This document shows positions 25,674 to 35,092 of a stretch of 64,000 bases of DNA, one piece after another; the stretch's first letter is position 1, and the number at the start of each line of letters is the position of its first letter. The stretch comes from Lederbergia panacisoli. Its GTDB lineage: Bacteria; Bacillota; Bacilli; Bacillales; Bacillaceae_C. The position numbers and the translations under genes are program-made. The DNA is taken from positions 62,001 to 126,000 of the forward strand of contig NZ_JANJGU010000003.1 of assembly GCF_024626525.1 (NCBI RefSeq), given 5' to 3'. The notes under the pieces were generated by a model. The model had not been told where the DNA came from, ran no database searches, and was given only the letters and a program-made list of their open reading frames with translations.

Positions 25674-26717
25674 TTGTCGGCTGTTATGAATGCAGCAATT
25701 TTAAACAAACCGTTAGATATCGAGGTTGAACAAGTTGCTGTTCCGGTACCGAAAAAGGATGAAGCTTTAGTAAAAGTTTACTGCATCGGTGTTTGCGGAT
25801 CCGATGTCCACTATTATGAGCATGGGAAAATCGGTAGATACGAAGTGAAGGAGCCACTTATTTTAGGCCATGAATTGGCTGGGGAAGTTGTGGGAATCGG
25901 CGATGATGTGAAGAATGTTTCGGTTGGAGATCGTGTCGCTGTTGAGCCAGGGGTTACTTGTGGAAAATGTGAATACTGCAAATCTGGCAGGTACAACCTA
26001 TGCCCAGATGTTATTTTTATGGCAACCCCACCTGTTGATGGAGCATGGGCTGAGTATGTTGTAATTCGCAGCGATTTCCTTTTCAAAATCCCAGATGAGA
26101 TGTCTTATGAAGAGGGTGCCTTGCTAGAACCGCTTTCCGTAGGAATTCATGCGATGAAGCGTGGAAAAGCAACGATGGCTGATCGACTTTTTGTCAGTGG
26201 ACTTGGTCCAATTGGGCTGCTAGCCATTCAAGCGGCGAAAATGTTCGGGATCACCGAAATCTATGCGAGTGATGTCGTCCCTTTTAGAAGACAACTAGCT
26301 AAGGGATTGGGTGTTACCGCTGTTTTTGATCCTATTCACGAAGATATCAAAGAGCGTATTTCAACATTAACCGAGCAAAAAGGTGTAAATTTAGTAGTAG
26401 AGACATCCGGTAATGGAAAAGCAATTTCTGATACAGTAAAAATAGTCAATAGAGGTGGACGCATTGTTCTAATTGGCCTTCCCACCACAGATTCAATTAC
26501 CTTAGATGTAAACGTATTGATTGATGGAGAAATCGATGTTTTTGGCGTTTTTCGCTACGCAAATACATATCCGATTGCTATTCAAGCGCTCAAGAATTCG
26601 CAAATCAATATTGAAGACATCATAACTCATAAATTTTCGTTAAAAGAAATTAAGGATGCCGTTGAACTGGCCCGTACACAAAAAGATACGAGTGTTAAAG
26701 TAATGATTTATCCTTAA
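25674..26717 (+). CDS. Zinc-dependent polyol dehydrogenase (sorbitol/xylitol dehydrogenase-like)
   Basis: The 347-residue medium-chain dehydrogenase has catalytic zinc ligands in GVCGSDVHYYEHG and GHE, a structural-zinc lobe CGKCEYCKSGRYNLC and the nucleotide loop SGLGPIG. The N-terminal signature resembles GutB/sorbitol dehydrogenases that oxidise polyols to ketoses with NAD. The TTG start is 7 nt after GGGGGAGA, with ATG 25686 as an alternative. It is followed closely by an acyl-CoA dehydrogenase-like gene. Confidence 0.9.
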   Translation: MSAVMNAAILNKPLDIEVEQVAVPVPKKDEALVKVYCIGVCGSDVHYYEHGKIGRYEVKEPLILGHELAGEVVGIGDDVKNVSVGDRVAVEPGVTCGKCEYCKSGRYNLCPDVIFMATPPVDGAWAEYVVIRSDFLFKIPDEMSYEEGALLEPLSVGIHAMKRGKATMADRLFVSGLGPIGLLAIQAAKMFGITEIYASDVVPFRRQLAKGLGVTAVFDPIHEDIKERISTLTEQKGVNLVVETSGNGKAISDTVKIVNRGGRIVLIGLPTTDSITLDVNVLIDGEIDVFGVFRYANTYPIAIQALKNSQINIEDIITHKFSLKEIKDAVELARTQKDTSVKVMIYP

Positions 26718-26732
26718 AAGGTGAGGTGCTTT

Positions 26733-27905
26733 ATGAACTATAAAGACTATTTTATTCGAAACGAAAGAGAACAAAAATTTGCGAAAATGGCTGATACGCT
26801 TGCGGTCAATTTCTCTAAAAGGGCTTACGAGCATGATGTGGAGGGTTCATTCCCATTTGAAAACTTTAAAGATATGAAAGAAGCGGGATATTTGAAAACG
26901 ACCGTTCCTAAAGAATACGGCGGGGATGAGGCATCATTATATGAAATGGTCCTAATGCAAGAGAGGATTGCAAAAGGGGACGGCTCTACCGCGCTTGGTG
27001 TCGGCTGGCATATAGGAATGATGCTCAGTTTAAGAGAAAGCCGCGAATGGCCGGAAAAATTATTCAAAGATTTTTGTAAAAAAGTAGTGGAAGACGGTGA
27101 AATGATCAACGCATTTGCGAGCGAGCGTGCTACTGGAAGCCCAGCACGAGGAGGGCGACCACAAACAACAGCTGAGAAAACTGCAGATGGGTGGGTTATA
27201 TCCGGAAGAAAAACATTCAGTACTTTGAGCCCGATATTAAATTATTTCGTGGTTAGTGCCGGAATCAAAGATGAAAATAAGATCGGCCGCTTTTTAGTTA
27301 AAAAATCCGAGAATGTTAAAATCGAAGAAACATGGAATACGATGAGCATGAGAGCGACGGGGAGCCACGATGTTGTTTTAGACAATGTGTTTGTACCAGA
27401 TTCTGCTTTGATTGAAATTGAAATTCCAGGGGAGAAAACACATCATCAAAGTGATTCAGGCTGGATGCTTCATATTCCTGCCTGTTATATTGGAATTGCA
27501 CATGCAGCAAGGGATTTTGCTGTGCAGTTTGCTTTAAATTATCGTCCTAATAGTTTGCCTGGTCCCATTGCCGAAGTGGAACATATCCAGCAGAAAATTG
27601 GGAAAATAGAAGTGGAATTAAAAACGGCAAGAATGTTGCTATATTCTGTGGCGGATCGATGGGACAAAAAACCTGAAGGCAGACTTGGGCTCAATTCGGA
27701 GCTTGGTCTTGCCAAATATGTTGCAACAAATTCAGCATTATCAATTGTAGATCAAGCGATGCGTATTGTCGGAGGAGGCAGTCTATCGAGAAAACTGCCG
27801 CTTGAAAGAATGTATCGTGATGTGCGGGCCGGCTTACATAATCCTCCAATGGATGATGCGGTATTAAAGGGTTTGGCAACTTCAGCACTTTGGCCAAAAA
27901 ATTAA
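26733..27905 (+). CDS. Acyl-CoA dehydrogenase-like flavoprotein (YdbM type)
   Basis: The 390-residue product has the acyl-CoA dehydrogenase fold: helical N-terminal domain, a middle beta domain with FASERATGSPARGG and SGRKTFSTLSPI, and a helical C-terminal domain with IVDQAMRIVGGGSL. Relatives include B. subtilis YdbM and flavin monooxygenases of the DszC type, so either dehydrogenation or oxygenation is possible. ATG 26733 follows AAGGTGAGG, and GTG 26721 is within that site. It sits between polyol dehydrogenase and aminopeptidase genes on the same strand. Confidence 0.83.
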   Translation: MNYKDYFIRNEREQKFAKMADTLAVNFSKRAYEHDVEGSFPFENFKDMKEAGYLKTTVPKEYGGDEASLYEMVLMQERIAKGDGSTALGVGWHIGMMLSLRESREWPEKLFKDFCKKVVEDGEMINAFASERATGSPARGGRPQTTAEKTADGWVISGRKTFSTLSPILNYFVVSAGIKDENKIGRFLVKKSENVKIEETWNTMSMRATGSHDVVLDNVFVPDSALIEIEIPGEKTHHQSDSGWMLHIPACYIGIAHAARDFAVQFALNYRPNSLPGPIAEVEHIQQKIGKIEVELKTARMLLYSVADRWDKKPEGRLGLNSELGLAKYVATNSALSIVDQAMRIVGGGSLSRKLPLERMYRDVRAGLHNPPMDDAVLKGLATSALWPKN

Positions 27906-27923
27906 ACTTAGGAGAGAAGATTC

Positions 27924-29303
27924 ATGACAACTAAGGCATATATTACTTTTTCAAATAATTCTCTTGTGGAAAATGATCCGCCATTAAAAGAATTTATTCA
28001 AAACCACCAAGAAAAATTTATAACATTATTATTAGATGGAAACGTGTATGCAATCATTAAAGAGAAAGATTGCGCTTATGAAGAAGTTAGAAATATGGCA
28101 GGATCTATTGCTAGAGAATTGAGCGGTAGAAAAATTCCATCTGTCATTTTAGAAGGCGCTGTTTTGGAAAATGGTTTTTCTAAACTGGACAAAGGAAGAG
28201 CGGTTTGCGCTTTTATTGAAGGATGGGAATTAGGTTCTTATCAATTTTTAACGTATAAATCTGATAAAAAATCATTTAAAACAAGTTTAGAATTAATAGA
28301 TTGTGAAGATGTACAGTCTTCTATTAAAGAGGGAGAAGCAAGAGCTAAAGCTGTATCATTTTCAAGAGATTTGATGAATGAAATACCAAGTGCATTAAAC
28401 CCGGAAACGTATCCTGCAGTACTTGAAAAGGAATTTAAGAATACAGAAGCAAAAGTGCAAATTGTACGAGGAAAGCAATTAGAAGAACGTCAAATGAACG
28501 GGGTTTTAGCCGTTTGTCGTGGAAGCAAATATGAACCTGCTTTCGTAGAAATTTCTTATTGTCGTGATAAAACAAAGCCTCACGTCGTGCTCGTAGGAAA
28601 AGGAGTCACCTTTGATACAGGTGGGATTAGTTTAAAAAGAGGCGCTGATATTAGCGATATGAAAATGGATATGGGGGGATCTGCTGCGGTTGCCGGTGCA
28701 ATGAAGCTTATTGTTGAAATGAAGGCAAACGTGAATGTAACGGCACTCATTCCAATTGTGGAAAATATGCCTGATAGCCAGTCATTTCTCCCTTCAGAAG
28801 TCATTCATTATAAAAATGGCTTAACAGTGCAAGTCGGAAATACAGATGCCGAAGGAAGACTCATTTTAGCGGACGGTTTAATTCGTGCAGGTGAGTTAAA
28901 AGCCGATTATATTGTAGATATCGCTACTTTGACCGGTGCAATAGGAAACGCGCTCGGATCGAAAATTGCAGGTGTATTTGGTGACGAAGAGTTGGCGGAT
29001 GAAATGAAAAAAATCGGTAGGGAAAATGGCGACTACGTATGGCCAATGCCGCTTGTAGATGCCTATGATGCCTATTTGAATAGTGATTACGCTGACCTTT
29101 GCAACATCAGTTCAAAAGGCGAAGCCGGTTCCATTACGGCTGGTTTATTCTTGCGTCGATTTGTTCCAAAGTCTAGTAAGTGGCTGCATATTGATATGGC
29201 GGGAGTAATGGCAAGCAATCGTGCATCAGGATATTATCCAAAAGCAGCAACAGGATTTGGTGCCCGTCTTTTAGCGGACTTTACAACACATATATCAAAA
29301 TAA
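27924..29303 (+). CDS. Leucyl aminopeptidase (M17 family)
   Basis: The 459-residue product has an N-terminal macro-like domain and the M17 catalytic domain. The dimetal site is in VGKGVTFDTGGISLK and DMGGSAAV, and NTDAEGRLILADGL carries the catalytic Arg. It removes N-terminal residues from peptides in the cytosol. A GGAGAG site precedes the ATG. It is followed by a family-2 repeat. Confidence 0.93.
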   Translation: MTTKAYITFSNNSLVENDPPLKEFIQNHQEKFITLLLDGNVYAIIKEKDCAYEEVRNMAGSIARELSGRKIPSVILEGAVLENGFSKLDKGRAVCAFIEGWELGSYQFLTYKSDKKSFKTSLELIDCEDVQSSIKEGEARAKAVSFSRDLMNEIPSALNPETYPAVLEKEFKNTEAKVQIVRGKQLEERQMNGVLAVCRGSKYEPAFVEISYCRDKTKPHVVLVGKGVTFDTGGISLKRGADISDMKMDMGGSAAVAGAMKLIVEMKANVNVTALIPIVENMPDSQSFLPSEVIHYKNGLTVQVGNTDAEGRLILADGLIRAGELKADYIVDIATLTGAIGNALGSKIAGVFGDEELADEMKKIGRENGDYVWPMPLVDAYDAYLNSDYADLCNISSKGEAGSITAGLFLRRFVPKSSKWLHIDMAGVMASNRASGYYPKAATGFGARLLADFTTHISK

Positions 29304-29305
29304 TA

Positions 29306-29458
29306 AGAAAAGCGGAAGCGCCTTGCTCATCAGCGTATGGATTTCGTAGTTGCTGACGAGATAAAGGAAACGCAGCGGAGCCCCTTGGGCGAATCTGGCT
29401 TCCTTATCGTAGGAAGGGACATAGAAATCCACTAGTCGATAGGCGCTGTAGCTAGACA
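29306..29458 (-). repeat. Dispersed Bacillus-type palindromic repeat, family 2, copy B
   Basis: On the minus strand it reads TGTCTAGCTACAGCGCCTAT and continues CGACTAG, matching the start of copy A at 19021 with two differences over 27 nt. The ends GCGGAAGCGCCTTG and AGGCGCTGTAGCTAG are inverted relative to one another. Confidence 0.8.
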
Positions 29459-29466
29459 ATAAGATA

Positions 29467-29503
29467 AATGGCGCACTTCTGAAAAAGAAGTGCGCCATTT
29501 TTT
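29467..29503. terminator. Bidirectional intrinsic terminator
   Basis: A perfect 14-bp stem AATGGCGCACTTCT/AGAAGTGCGCCATT is followed by TTTTTAT. It serves the convergent aminopeptidase and DUF1646 genes. Confidence 0.9.
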
Positions 29504-30518
29504 ATCCAAATAACAAAATCACAATAAAATAAGCAACCATCGCAATTAAGCCTACAGGTACTCCGAAACGTGCCCATTCACGGCTTGTAATGTTCAACTT
29601 TCCTGCTGCAATAATGTTAGGGATGTTTCCTGGAATTAGCATTCCACCGCTAATTAAAAGACCAAGCAAGATCGCTTTAATCGTAGGCTCGTCCATTGCG
29701 GGACTAATTTCTGCTGCTGCAAGTGTGGCATTATCCAAAATAGCAGATATCATATTAATCCAATATAACAATAACGGGCTTAAGCCTAATAAGTATTTTT
29801 CGATAAAAGGTTCAAAACCGGATCCAAGTAGAGTTAAACCCATAACAAATAAATAGATTTTTACGGCCCGAATAATAATTTCTGAGTAGCTTTCTGTAGT
29901 TTGTTGTGCCGATAACCCATCCTCTGTCGCTTTAGGACTGACGAGAATGGCAGCAAGGATTCCAAATAAGGCTACAGCGGGAATAACATCGACCCCAATT
30001 AATTGAAGTAAATAAAAAAAGTCTTCATTTAACTTACTAATCGCAATCGTCGATAACGGTTCACCAATCGGTGTCAACGCCGCCCCTAGACCGATTGAAA
30101 AACAAGCAAGTACAACGAGGCGTAATTCTGACTTGCGGTCTAGTTTGAGTACGCTGACAACGACTACAAGCACAATAGCTGCAATAATGGCAGTAATGAT
30201 GCTTGAAATGAGTCCTAAGAAAATGACTGTTAAAGCGACAAACAATCGAAAAGGAATCGCTTTGCTTATACCTAAAATACCTTTTTCAACTGGTGTTTGA
30301 AGCCATTTGAATAATAATCCTGCTATAAGAACAGCTAATGTAATATGTATCGGGTCCTCCAAAGCCTTCATAAACAAGCTTTTATCCAACACATGGCTAA
30401 TGAAAGCTGCAGCTAGTCCCATGAGAAATAAGAAAGCCTCTAAATTGTGTTCAACCTTTTTAACAGTAAACGGCAAAAATAAAACGAGTATTAAGATGAT
30501 TGTTAATCCAAGTATCAT
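29502..30518 (-). CDS. DUF1646 family membrane transporter
   Basis: The 338-residue product has about ten helices. Motifs GLGAALTPIGEPLSTIAISK and LIPGNIPNIIAAGKL resemble the ion-transporter superfamily fold of DUF1646, thought to be cation antiporters. AAAGGAAGAG precedes the ATG. It stands alone on the minus strand. The substrate is unknown. Confidence 0.85.
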   Translation of the reverse strand: MILGLTIILILVLFLPFTVKKVEHNLEAFLFLMGLAAAFISHVLDKSLFMKALEDPIHITLAVLIAGLLFKWLQTPVEKGILGISKAIPFRLFVALTVIFLGLISSIITAIIAAIVLVVVVSVLKLDRKSELRLVVLACFSIGLGAALTPIGEPLSTIAISKLNEDFFYLLQLIGVDVIPAVALFGILAAILVSPKATEDGLSAQQTTESYSEIIIRAVKIYLFVMGLTLLGSGFEPFIEKYLLGLSPLLLYWINMISAILDNATLAAAEISPAMDEPTIKAILLGLLISGGMLIPGNIPNIIAAGKLNITSREWARFGVPVGLIAMVAYFIVILLFG

Positions 30519-30644
30519 ATTCTCTTCCTTTACTTTTTTTCCTATTATAACATGAATTAATTTCTGTGAGAGGTTCTAGCAACTAAATGAAATTTTGGTC
30601 ATACAATGATTGAAGGTTATCCCAAAAGGTTAAGGGAGGGAAAA

Positions 30645-31208
30645 ATGTACTTTTCAAAAATAATCTCGAATGATGCGAAATCTATCCATACAGCTGCTAG
30701 TCAACACCCTTTTACGTGGCGATTGGTTTTGGTTTCTTTATTAAGCTGCTTGGCCACTGTATTTCAGGCAGCAGGTGGATTTGTCCCAATCATTGGATTA
30801 TTCATCAGTCCACTCGCGACTGCACCCATTATCATTTGCTCAATCTTATCAATACGACTCGGAATACTATCTTATTTATCGACAATCTTACTCTTATTTA
30901 TATTACAACCCAGCGAACTCATCGTATTTCCATTTACGACTGGCTTGCTGGGTCTCGGAATTGGAATTGCATTATTACACTTTAATAATAGGCTTAGTAT
31001 TCTTATCAGTGGATGTGCTGTTTTATTTACTGGAATCCTATCAGTATTGTATATTTTTAAATTTCCACTACTCGGACCGATGGCATCAACTTCATTTAAT
31101 CTGTATATGGCAGGTGGAATATTATTGTTTTCCTTATCGTATACTTGGATTTGGCTTGAAATTAGTGTGATTTGTTTAAAACGAATTAAACTGAGGTTTG
31201 TTTCGTGA
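30645..31208 (+). CDS. Five- or six-helix membrane protein of unknown function
   Basis: The 187-residue product starts at ATG 30645, 5 nt after AAGGGAGGG. The longer frame from 30606 would put this site inside the gene. There is a cytosolic N-terminus with the HPFTWRLVLVSL entry helix and a GLLGLGIGIALL segment. Its 3' end overlaps the convergent sugar dehydrogenase gene by 23 bp. The topology is reminiscent of small-molecule uptake S-components, but no family can be named. Confidence 0.75.
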   Translation: MYFSKIISNDAKSIHTAASQHPFTWRLVLVSLLSCLATVFQAAGGFVPIIGLFISPLATAPIIICSILSIRLGILSYLSTILLLFILQPSELIVFPFTTGLLGLGIGIALLHFNNRLSILISGCAVLFTGILSVLYIFKFPLLGPMASTSFNLYMAGGILLFSLSYTWIWLEISVICLKRIKLRFVS

Positions 31209-32514
31209 CTTTCCAAATGACACCTGTATTTGGATAAAAACCACCTGAAGGGTTATTAAGACCAAAATCGGCAATGTACATTTCATTGCGGCTTCCAAAC
31301 ACTATGTCAATCGGCCTCTCAAAACCACCAGCACCCGTTTTTGAATCTGCAATACCTGTTTTATTAATAGCAAAAGGAAAAACTTCTCCTGTCTCAATAT
31401 TTATTCTCGATACACGATGTCCGACATCTGGAAGAGGTTTCCCGCCAGTAGTGCGGGGGGCATTACTGCCAAACTCTGCGATATACGCTTCGTTTGTCGG
31501 TCCAAAAGTAGGATCTTCATTAAAGTCAAAGCCCATGATGGCAGAATGTGGTGCAAAAGTTGCGACAGGGTGTGGCGGCTGCATTGGATGCTGTGCAAGT
31601 AAAAATGACGGCTGTGGCTTACCTTCAGGCTTAAATTCGGGATTCGTTACAGGGAGGCCGCCAGTAAAATCTGGCCAGCCATACCAAACTCCTTGTTGGA
31701 TCCATTGAAATTCATCTGGAGAATTGTTAACAGGGCGACTGCCTCTTACATCCATTCCATGGTTTCCGCAGAAGAGTCGCTGAAAACGATCGAATTTAAG
31801 CCTAAATGGATTTCTTAATCCCCATGCGACAAGCTCGAGATTTGATCCATCCGGATTTGCACGCAAAATGCTGCCGCTTGCTTTAGTACTCCCTTTAATG
31901 ATTTCACCTGTATATGAAGGGGTGCCAAAAGGGGAATATGCTCCGGTTACAGCGGTTCTATTATCTGATTTGGCAAGAACGTTTTTTGTCCGGAAGTTTT
32001 CTCCTGTCAACATAATAGGCGCTCCGGGGTCGTCATGGAAATAGGGGTGCTCTTTCACCCAATGATTGTCCTCGCCAACGACTCCTGTATTTGTCGCTGT
32101 TCCTTGGCCGAAATACATTTTTCCATCTTCTCCAAAAATAACACGATTATTATGGTGGTCGCCGAAACTTGGAAGGCCTGAGAGAATGTCTTCTTTAGTA
32201 CCATCTTTTTTGACGACAGTTATGAATCCACGATGTGCTACAAAAATATCCCCTTGATGATAGGTGATGCCTGTTAGTGGCGGATGAAAACCCTCGGCTA
32301 TGACATCAAATCCATTTTCAGTCAGCTTCATGACTTTTCCGCTGCCTGAAAGGATTCCTGCATCACCAACTAGCATTTCTCCATCATCAGTAAATGTAAT
32401 ATTGATGGGTGTCATTAATTCTTTAGCAAAAACTTCAATCGTAAAGCCAGGAGGCAAAGCGATATCATTTGGATTTACATTTCGTTCCTTCATTTCTCTT
32501 TCCAAATTTTTCAC
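31186..32514 (-). CDS. Glucose/sorbosone-type sugar dehydrogenase (beta-propeller)
   Basis: The 442-residue product has the PQQ-dependent GSDH propeller repeats: LPPGFTIEVFAKEL, WGLRNPFRLKFDRFQRLFCG, IAEFGSNAPRTTGG and IDIVFGSRNEMYIADFG. Relatives oxidise sugar lactols or sorbosone, and some Bacillus members lack a known cofactor. No signal peptide is visible and the start (GTG 32514) has only a weak GGGG site, so the exact N-terminus is uncertain. The 3' end overlaps the convergent membrane gene. Confidence 0.8.
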   Translation of the reverse strand: MKNLEREMKERNVNPNDIALPPGFTIEVFAKELMTPINITFTDDGEMLVGDAGILSGSGKVMKLTENGFDVIAEGFHPPLTGITYHQGDIFVAHRGFITVVKKDGTKEDILSGLPSFGDHHNNRVIFGEDGKMYFGQGTATNTGVVGEDNHWVKEHPYFHDDPGAPIMLTGENFRTKNVLAKSDNRTAVTGAYSPFGTPSYTGEIIKGSTKASGSILRANPDGSNLELVAWGLRNPFRLKFDRFQRLFCGNHGMDVRGSRPVNNSPDEFQWIQQGVWYGWPDFTGGLPVTNPEFKPEGKPQPSFLLAQHPMQPPHPVATFAPHSAIMGFDFNEDPTFGPTNEAYIAEFGSNAPRTTGGKPLPDVGHRVSRINIETGEVFPFAINKTGIADSKTGAGGFERPIDIVFGSRNEMYIADFGLNNPSGGFYPNTGVIWKVTKQTSV

Positions 32515-32567
32515 CCCATAAAATAATCATTATCCTAATGAATATTCGTAGAGGTTTTAATCTATGT

Positions 32568-34166
32568 TCAATGCTTCAGCGGAATCTCGAATAATATAAG
32601 CTCTTCAGAAGATAGGGCAGACTTCAATAATTTTTCAAATTCATTAAGAGTTTGCGGTCTCACTCCTTTTACCCCAAAACTCGTTGCTAATTGCACAAAA
32701 TCAGGATTCCCGAAGTTAACACCGAAGCTATTTCCGAATTTCTTATTCATCATTTGCTTTTCGAGTTCCAATACGTAATCGTTCAGAACAATCATGATAA
32801 ATGAAAGACCGAGTCGTCTTGCTGTTTCAATTTCTGCAAAATTCATTAATGCTCCTCCGTCTCCCATAATGCAAATAATGCTGTCATTTGGCCGTGCTAA
32901 CTTGGCTCCGATTGAACTGGGGATGGCTATTCCCATTGAGGCAAAGCCGTTTGAAATAAGTATATCTCCAGCTTGTTTTGGTTGATACGTACGTGCAACT
33001 GCTATTTTGTGTGCACCCACATCGGAAATCAAAATCGTCTGATCCGTTGAAACCTTTTCGATAACATGCAAAATATTTTCCGTTGTTAAAGGGAGCTGGG
33101 ATAAGTTTTTTTCGTTGTAAGTAATTTGATATGTTTGCTCGATGCTTGTTTTTAAATTTCCCGAAGGGGTCCAATTTTTTGAAGAGATTGGAAGTGAATT
33201 CATTTCCTGCAATGTCATTGGAATATTCCCTATCAATTCCGAAGTTACGGGATAAAATTCATCCACATGAGCTGGATGTGCATCGATATGTAGTACTGGT
33301 ATTTTATTTCGGTTCCATTCTTTTGGAAGTCGTTCTACAAAATCAAAGCCAATCACAATTAATAAATCCGCTTCATCAATTCCCGATAAAACAAGGTCAT
33401 TTTCCTCAAATCCAAAAGCAAAATAATTAAAGGGATTCTCTTTTGGCAGGATGCCTTTCGCTGTAAAAGAATGGGTGACAGGTGCCTGTAATCTTTCGCT
33501 GAATTTTATTAACTCTTTAACACCTTCCTGCCGTATGACTCCACTCCCGACAACTACAAATGGTTTCTTACTTTCATTAAGAATGTAATAAGCTTTCGTA
33601 ATTGATAAGTGATCGGGTTGATTACATGGCATTGGAAGGACTGGTATGATCTTAGGAGGTGCGGGTTCCATTGCCAAATTCTCAGGGACGACAAGAATGG
33701 CGGGACCGGGTTTTTCCATTTGGGATATGCGAAATGCGTTCCGAATTATTTCTTGAATGGAAAGGTTGTCTAATATTTCCACTGCCAACTTTGTAATTGG
33801 GTCAAACATTTTGACGATGTTAATAAACTGATGGGAGGGCTTATTTTCTTTATTAAGTCCAGTCTGACCTGTAATTGCAACAACTGGAGAATAATCGAGG
33901 AAGGAACTAGCAATCCCTGTCATCAAATTCGTTGCGCCTGGGCCTAAAGTGGACATGCAAACTCCTGTCTTACTAGAAAATTTCCCATATGCACTTGCCA
34001 TAAACGCGGCGCCTTGTTCGTGGCGGACTGGAATGAATGTAATCTGCTTAGATTTGGAAAGAGAATCAATGAAGTCTAGAGTTTCCTTTCCAACAATGCC
34101 AAAAATGTATTCAACTCCTTCATTTTCCAAACAGTGTACTAATGTATCTGCTGCTTTCATTTTCAT
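32568..34166 (-). CDS. Acetolactate synthase-like thiamine diphosphate enzyme
   Basis: The 532-residue product has three TPP-enzyme domains. The N-terminal PYR domain has catalytic Glu in RHEQGAAFMA, the middle domain has VVGSGVIR, and the C-terminal PP domain has GDGGALMNFAEIE...LND. The overall order is that of AlsS/IlvB/Xsc-type enzymes. The usual NNxxYGM element after LND is replaced by VLELEKQMMNK, so true acetolactate synthesis is not certain. No small subunit gene is adjacent, which favours a catabolic type. An AGGAGG site precedes the ATG. Confidence 0.82.
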   Translation of the reverse strand: MKMKAADTLVHCLENEGVEYIFGIVGKETLDFIDSLSKSKQITFIPVRHEQGAAFMASAYGKFSSKTGVCMSTLGPGATNLMTGIASSFLDYSPVVAITGQTGLNKENKPSHQFINIVKMFDPITKLAVEILDNLSIQEIIRNAFRISQMEKPGPAILVVPENLAMEPAPPKIIPVLPMPCNQPDHLSITKAYYILNESKKPFVVVGSGVIRQEGVKELIKFSERLQAPVTHSFTAKGILPKENPFNYFAFGFEENDLVLSGIDEADLLIVIGFDFVERLPKEWNRNKIPVLHIDAHPAHVDEFYPVTSELIGNIPMTLQEMNSLPISSKNWTPSGNLKTSIEQTYQITYNEKNLSQLPLTTENILHVIEKVSTDQTILISDVGAHKIAVARTYQPKQAGDILISNGFASMGIAIPSSIGAKLARPNDSIICIMGDGGALMNFAEIETARRLGLSFIMIVLNDYVLELEKQMMNKKFGNSFGVNFGNPDFVQLATSFGVKGVRPQTLNEFEKLLKSALSSEELILFEIPLKH

Positions 34167-34209
34167 CCTCCTAGAAACATGATATCACCTATTAGTTTTT
34201 GATATATAT

Positions 34210-34242
34210 GAAAAAAAATGCCTCTCAAATGAGAAGCATTTT
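34210..34242 (-). terminator. Terminator of the micro-operon (minus strand)
   Basis: On the minus strand AAAATGC-TCTCA pairs with TGAGA-GCATTTT and runs into eight Ts. It separates the small-protein operon from the AlsS-like gene. Confidence 0.8.
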
Positions 34243-34392
34243 GTAAAAACGGCAATATCAATCTTAATTCGTCATATTTCCCCGGAAATATTCGATAATT
34301 ATTGAAAATTTATCGAAAGATGAGACTATATCATTAGCGAAATTGATATAAATAAGGTTTCACCGTGAGTAGGGGGAACCACGACTTTTTTA

Positions 34393-34569
34393 TTAGGTCG
34401 GTTTATTTGCTTTAGCTTGAATCTTCCCGCCAATTATAAAGGATGCCAGTAATAAGAAACCTAAAATAATGACGACCCAGCTTTTATTAATGAAACCCAA
34501 CATAATGATAGGGTAAGCAGCCGCAGACATGTAAGCTAAATTGAATTGGCTTTTCCTTTTCCTTTTCAT
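34393..34569 (-). CDS. Small membrane protein, 58 aa
   Basis: The ATG lies 7 nt after a perfect AGGAGG. The product has a basic start (MKRKRKSQ) and two short hydrophobic helices (about 11-25 and 31-48) ending KPT. It is too short for most ORF thresholds, but the site, composition and terminator support it. It follows two other tiny genes on the same strand. No recognised family. Confidence 0.75.
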   Translation of the reverse strand: MKRKRKSQFNLAYMSAAAYPIIMLGFINKSWVVIILGFLLLASFIIGGKIQAKANKPT

Positions 34570-34581
34570 TTACTTTGCCTC

Positions 34582-34680
34582 CTATTCAAATCCAATTCTA
34601 GTTATTTCTACATTGACAAAGCCGGCGATAAAGAGACCTAATCCAATCGTACTTAGTAACAAACTAGACACTAGGTTCAT
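34582..34680 (-). CDS. Very small hydrophobic peptide, 32 aa
   Basis: MNLVSSLLLSTIGLGLFIAG begins a single transmembrane helix followed by FVNVEITRIGFE. It overlaps the Shine-Dalgarno of the next gene at its stop (GAATAGGAGG). Its own site is weak (GTGAG), so translation may be coupled to the 65-aa gene just upstream. Weak evidence on its own, better in context. Confidence 0.5.
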   Translation of the reverse strand: MNLVSSLLLSTIGLGLFIAGFVNVEITRIGFE

Positions 34681-34686
34681 TGCTCA

Positions 34687-34884
34687 CTAGGAATCAAACA
34701 TTTTTCGACTTCGTTTTTTGAATGCGATGGATTTTTGAAAGGCAAGTTCCAATACTTCATGCAAAGTACTTTTAAAATATTTGTTGCGTTTTTTTCTCGG
34801 AAACATCCATGCTTGATTTGCTTTTCGTTGCCTTTCCATTTCTTCATACTTCATTCTTTTTTCCACTGTATATAAGTTCATCAT
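34687..34884 (-). CDS. Basic 65-aa cytosolic protein, first of the micro-operon
   Basis: GGAGGA lies 8 nt before ATG-ATG. The product is highly charged (KRMKYEEMERQRKANQAW and KKRNKYFKST stretches), has no hydrophobic helix and no recognised domain. It leads two tiny membrane proteins, so it could be a soluble partner of theirs. Confidence 0.7.
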   Translation of the reverse strand: MMNLYTVEKRMKYEEMERQRKANQAWMFPRKKRNKYFKSTLHEVLELAFQKSIAFKKRSRKMFDS

Positions 34885-35092
34885 TTCTGATCTCCTCCAA
34901 AGTGTTATTAATTCCTATTGTAAAGGGAATGGAGGAGGTTAAAAATGCCATTCATTTGAAATGATTTTTCCACTTAAAGTAGGAAAATACCTACTCCACA
35001 ATTCATTTTCCGTGGTATATTGTATTAAACATATAAAAGGTGAAATGGAATGGGATTAAGTTTCAACTTATTAGAAAAAAGGGTGGGAGGAA

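Noticed and set aside
31274-31708. 144-aa plus-strand ORF opposite the sugar dehydrogenase gene
   Set aside because: It is a shadow frame of a well-supported minus-strand gene, with no start site.
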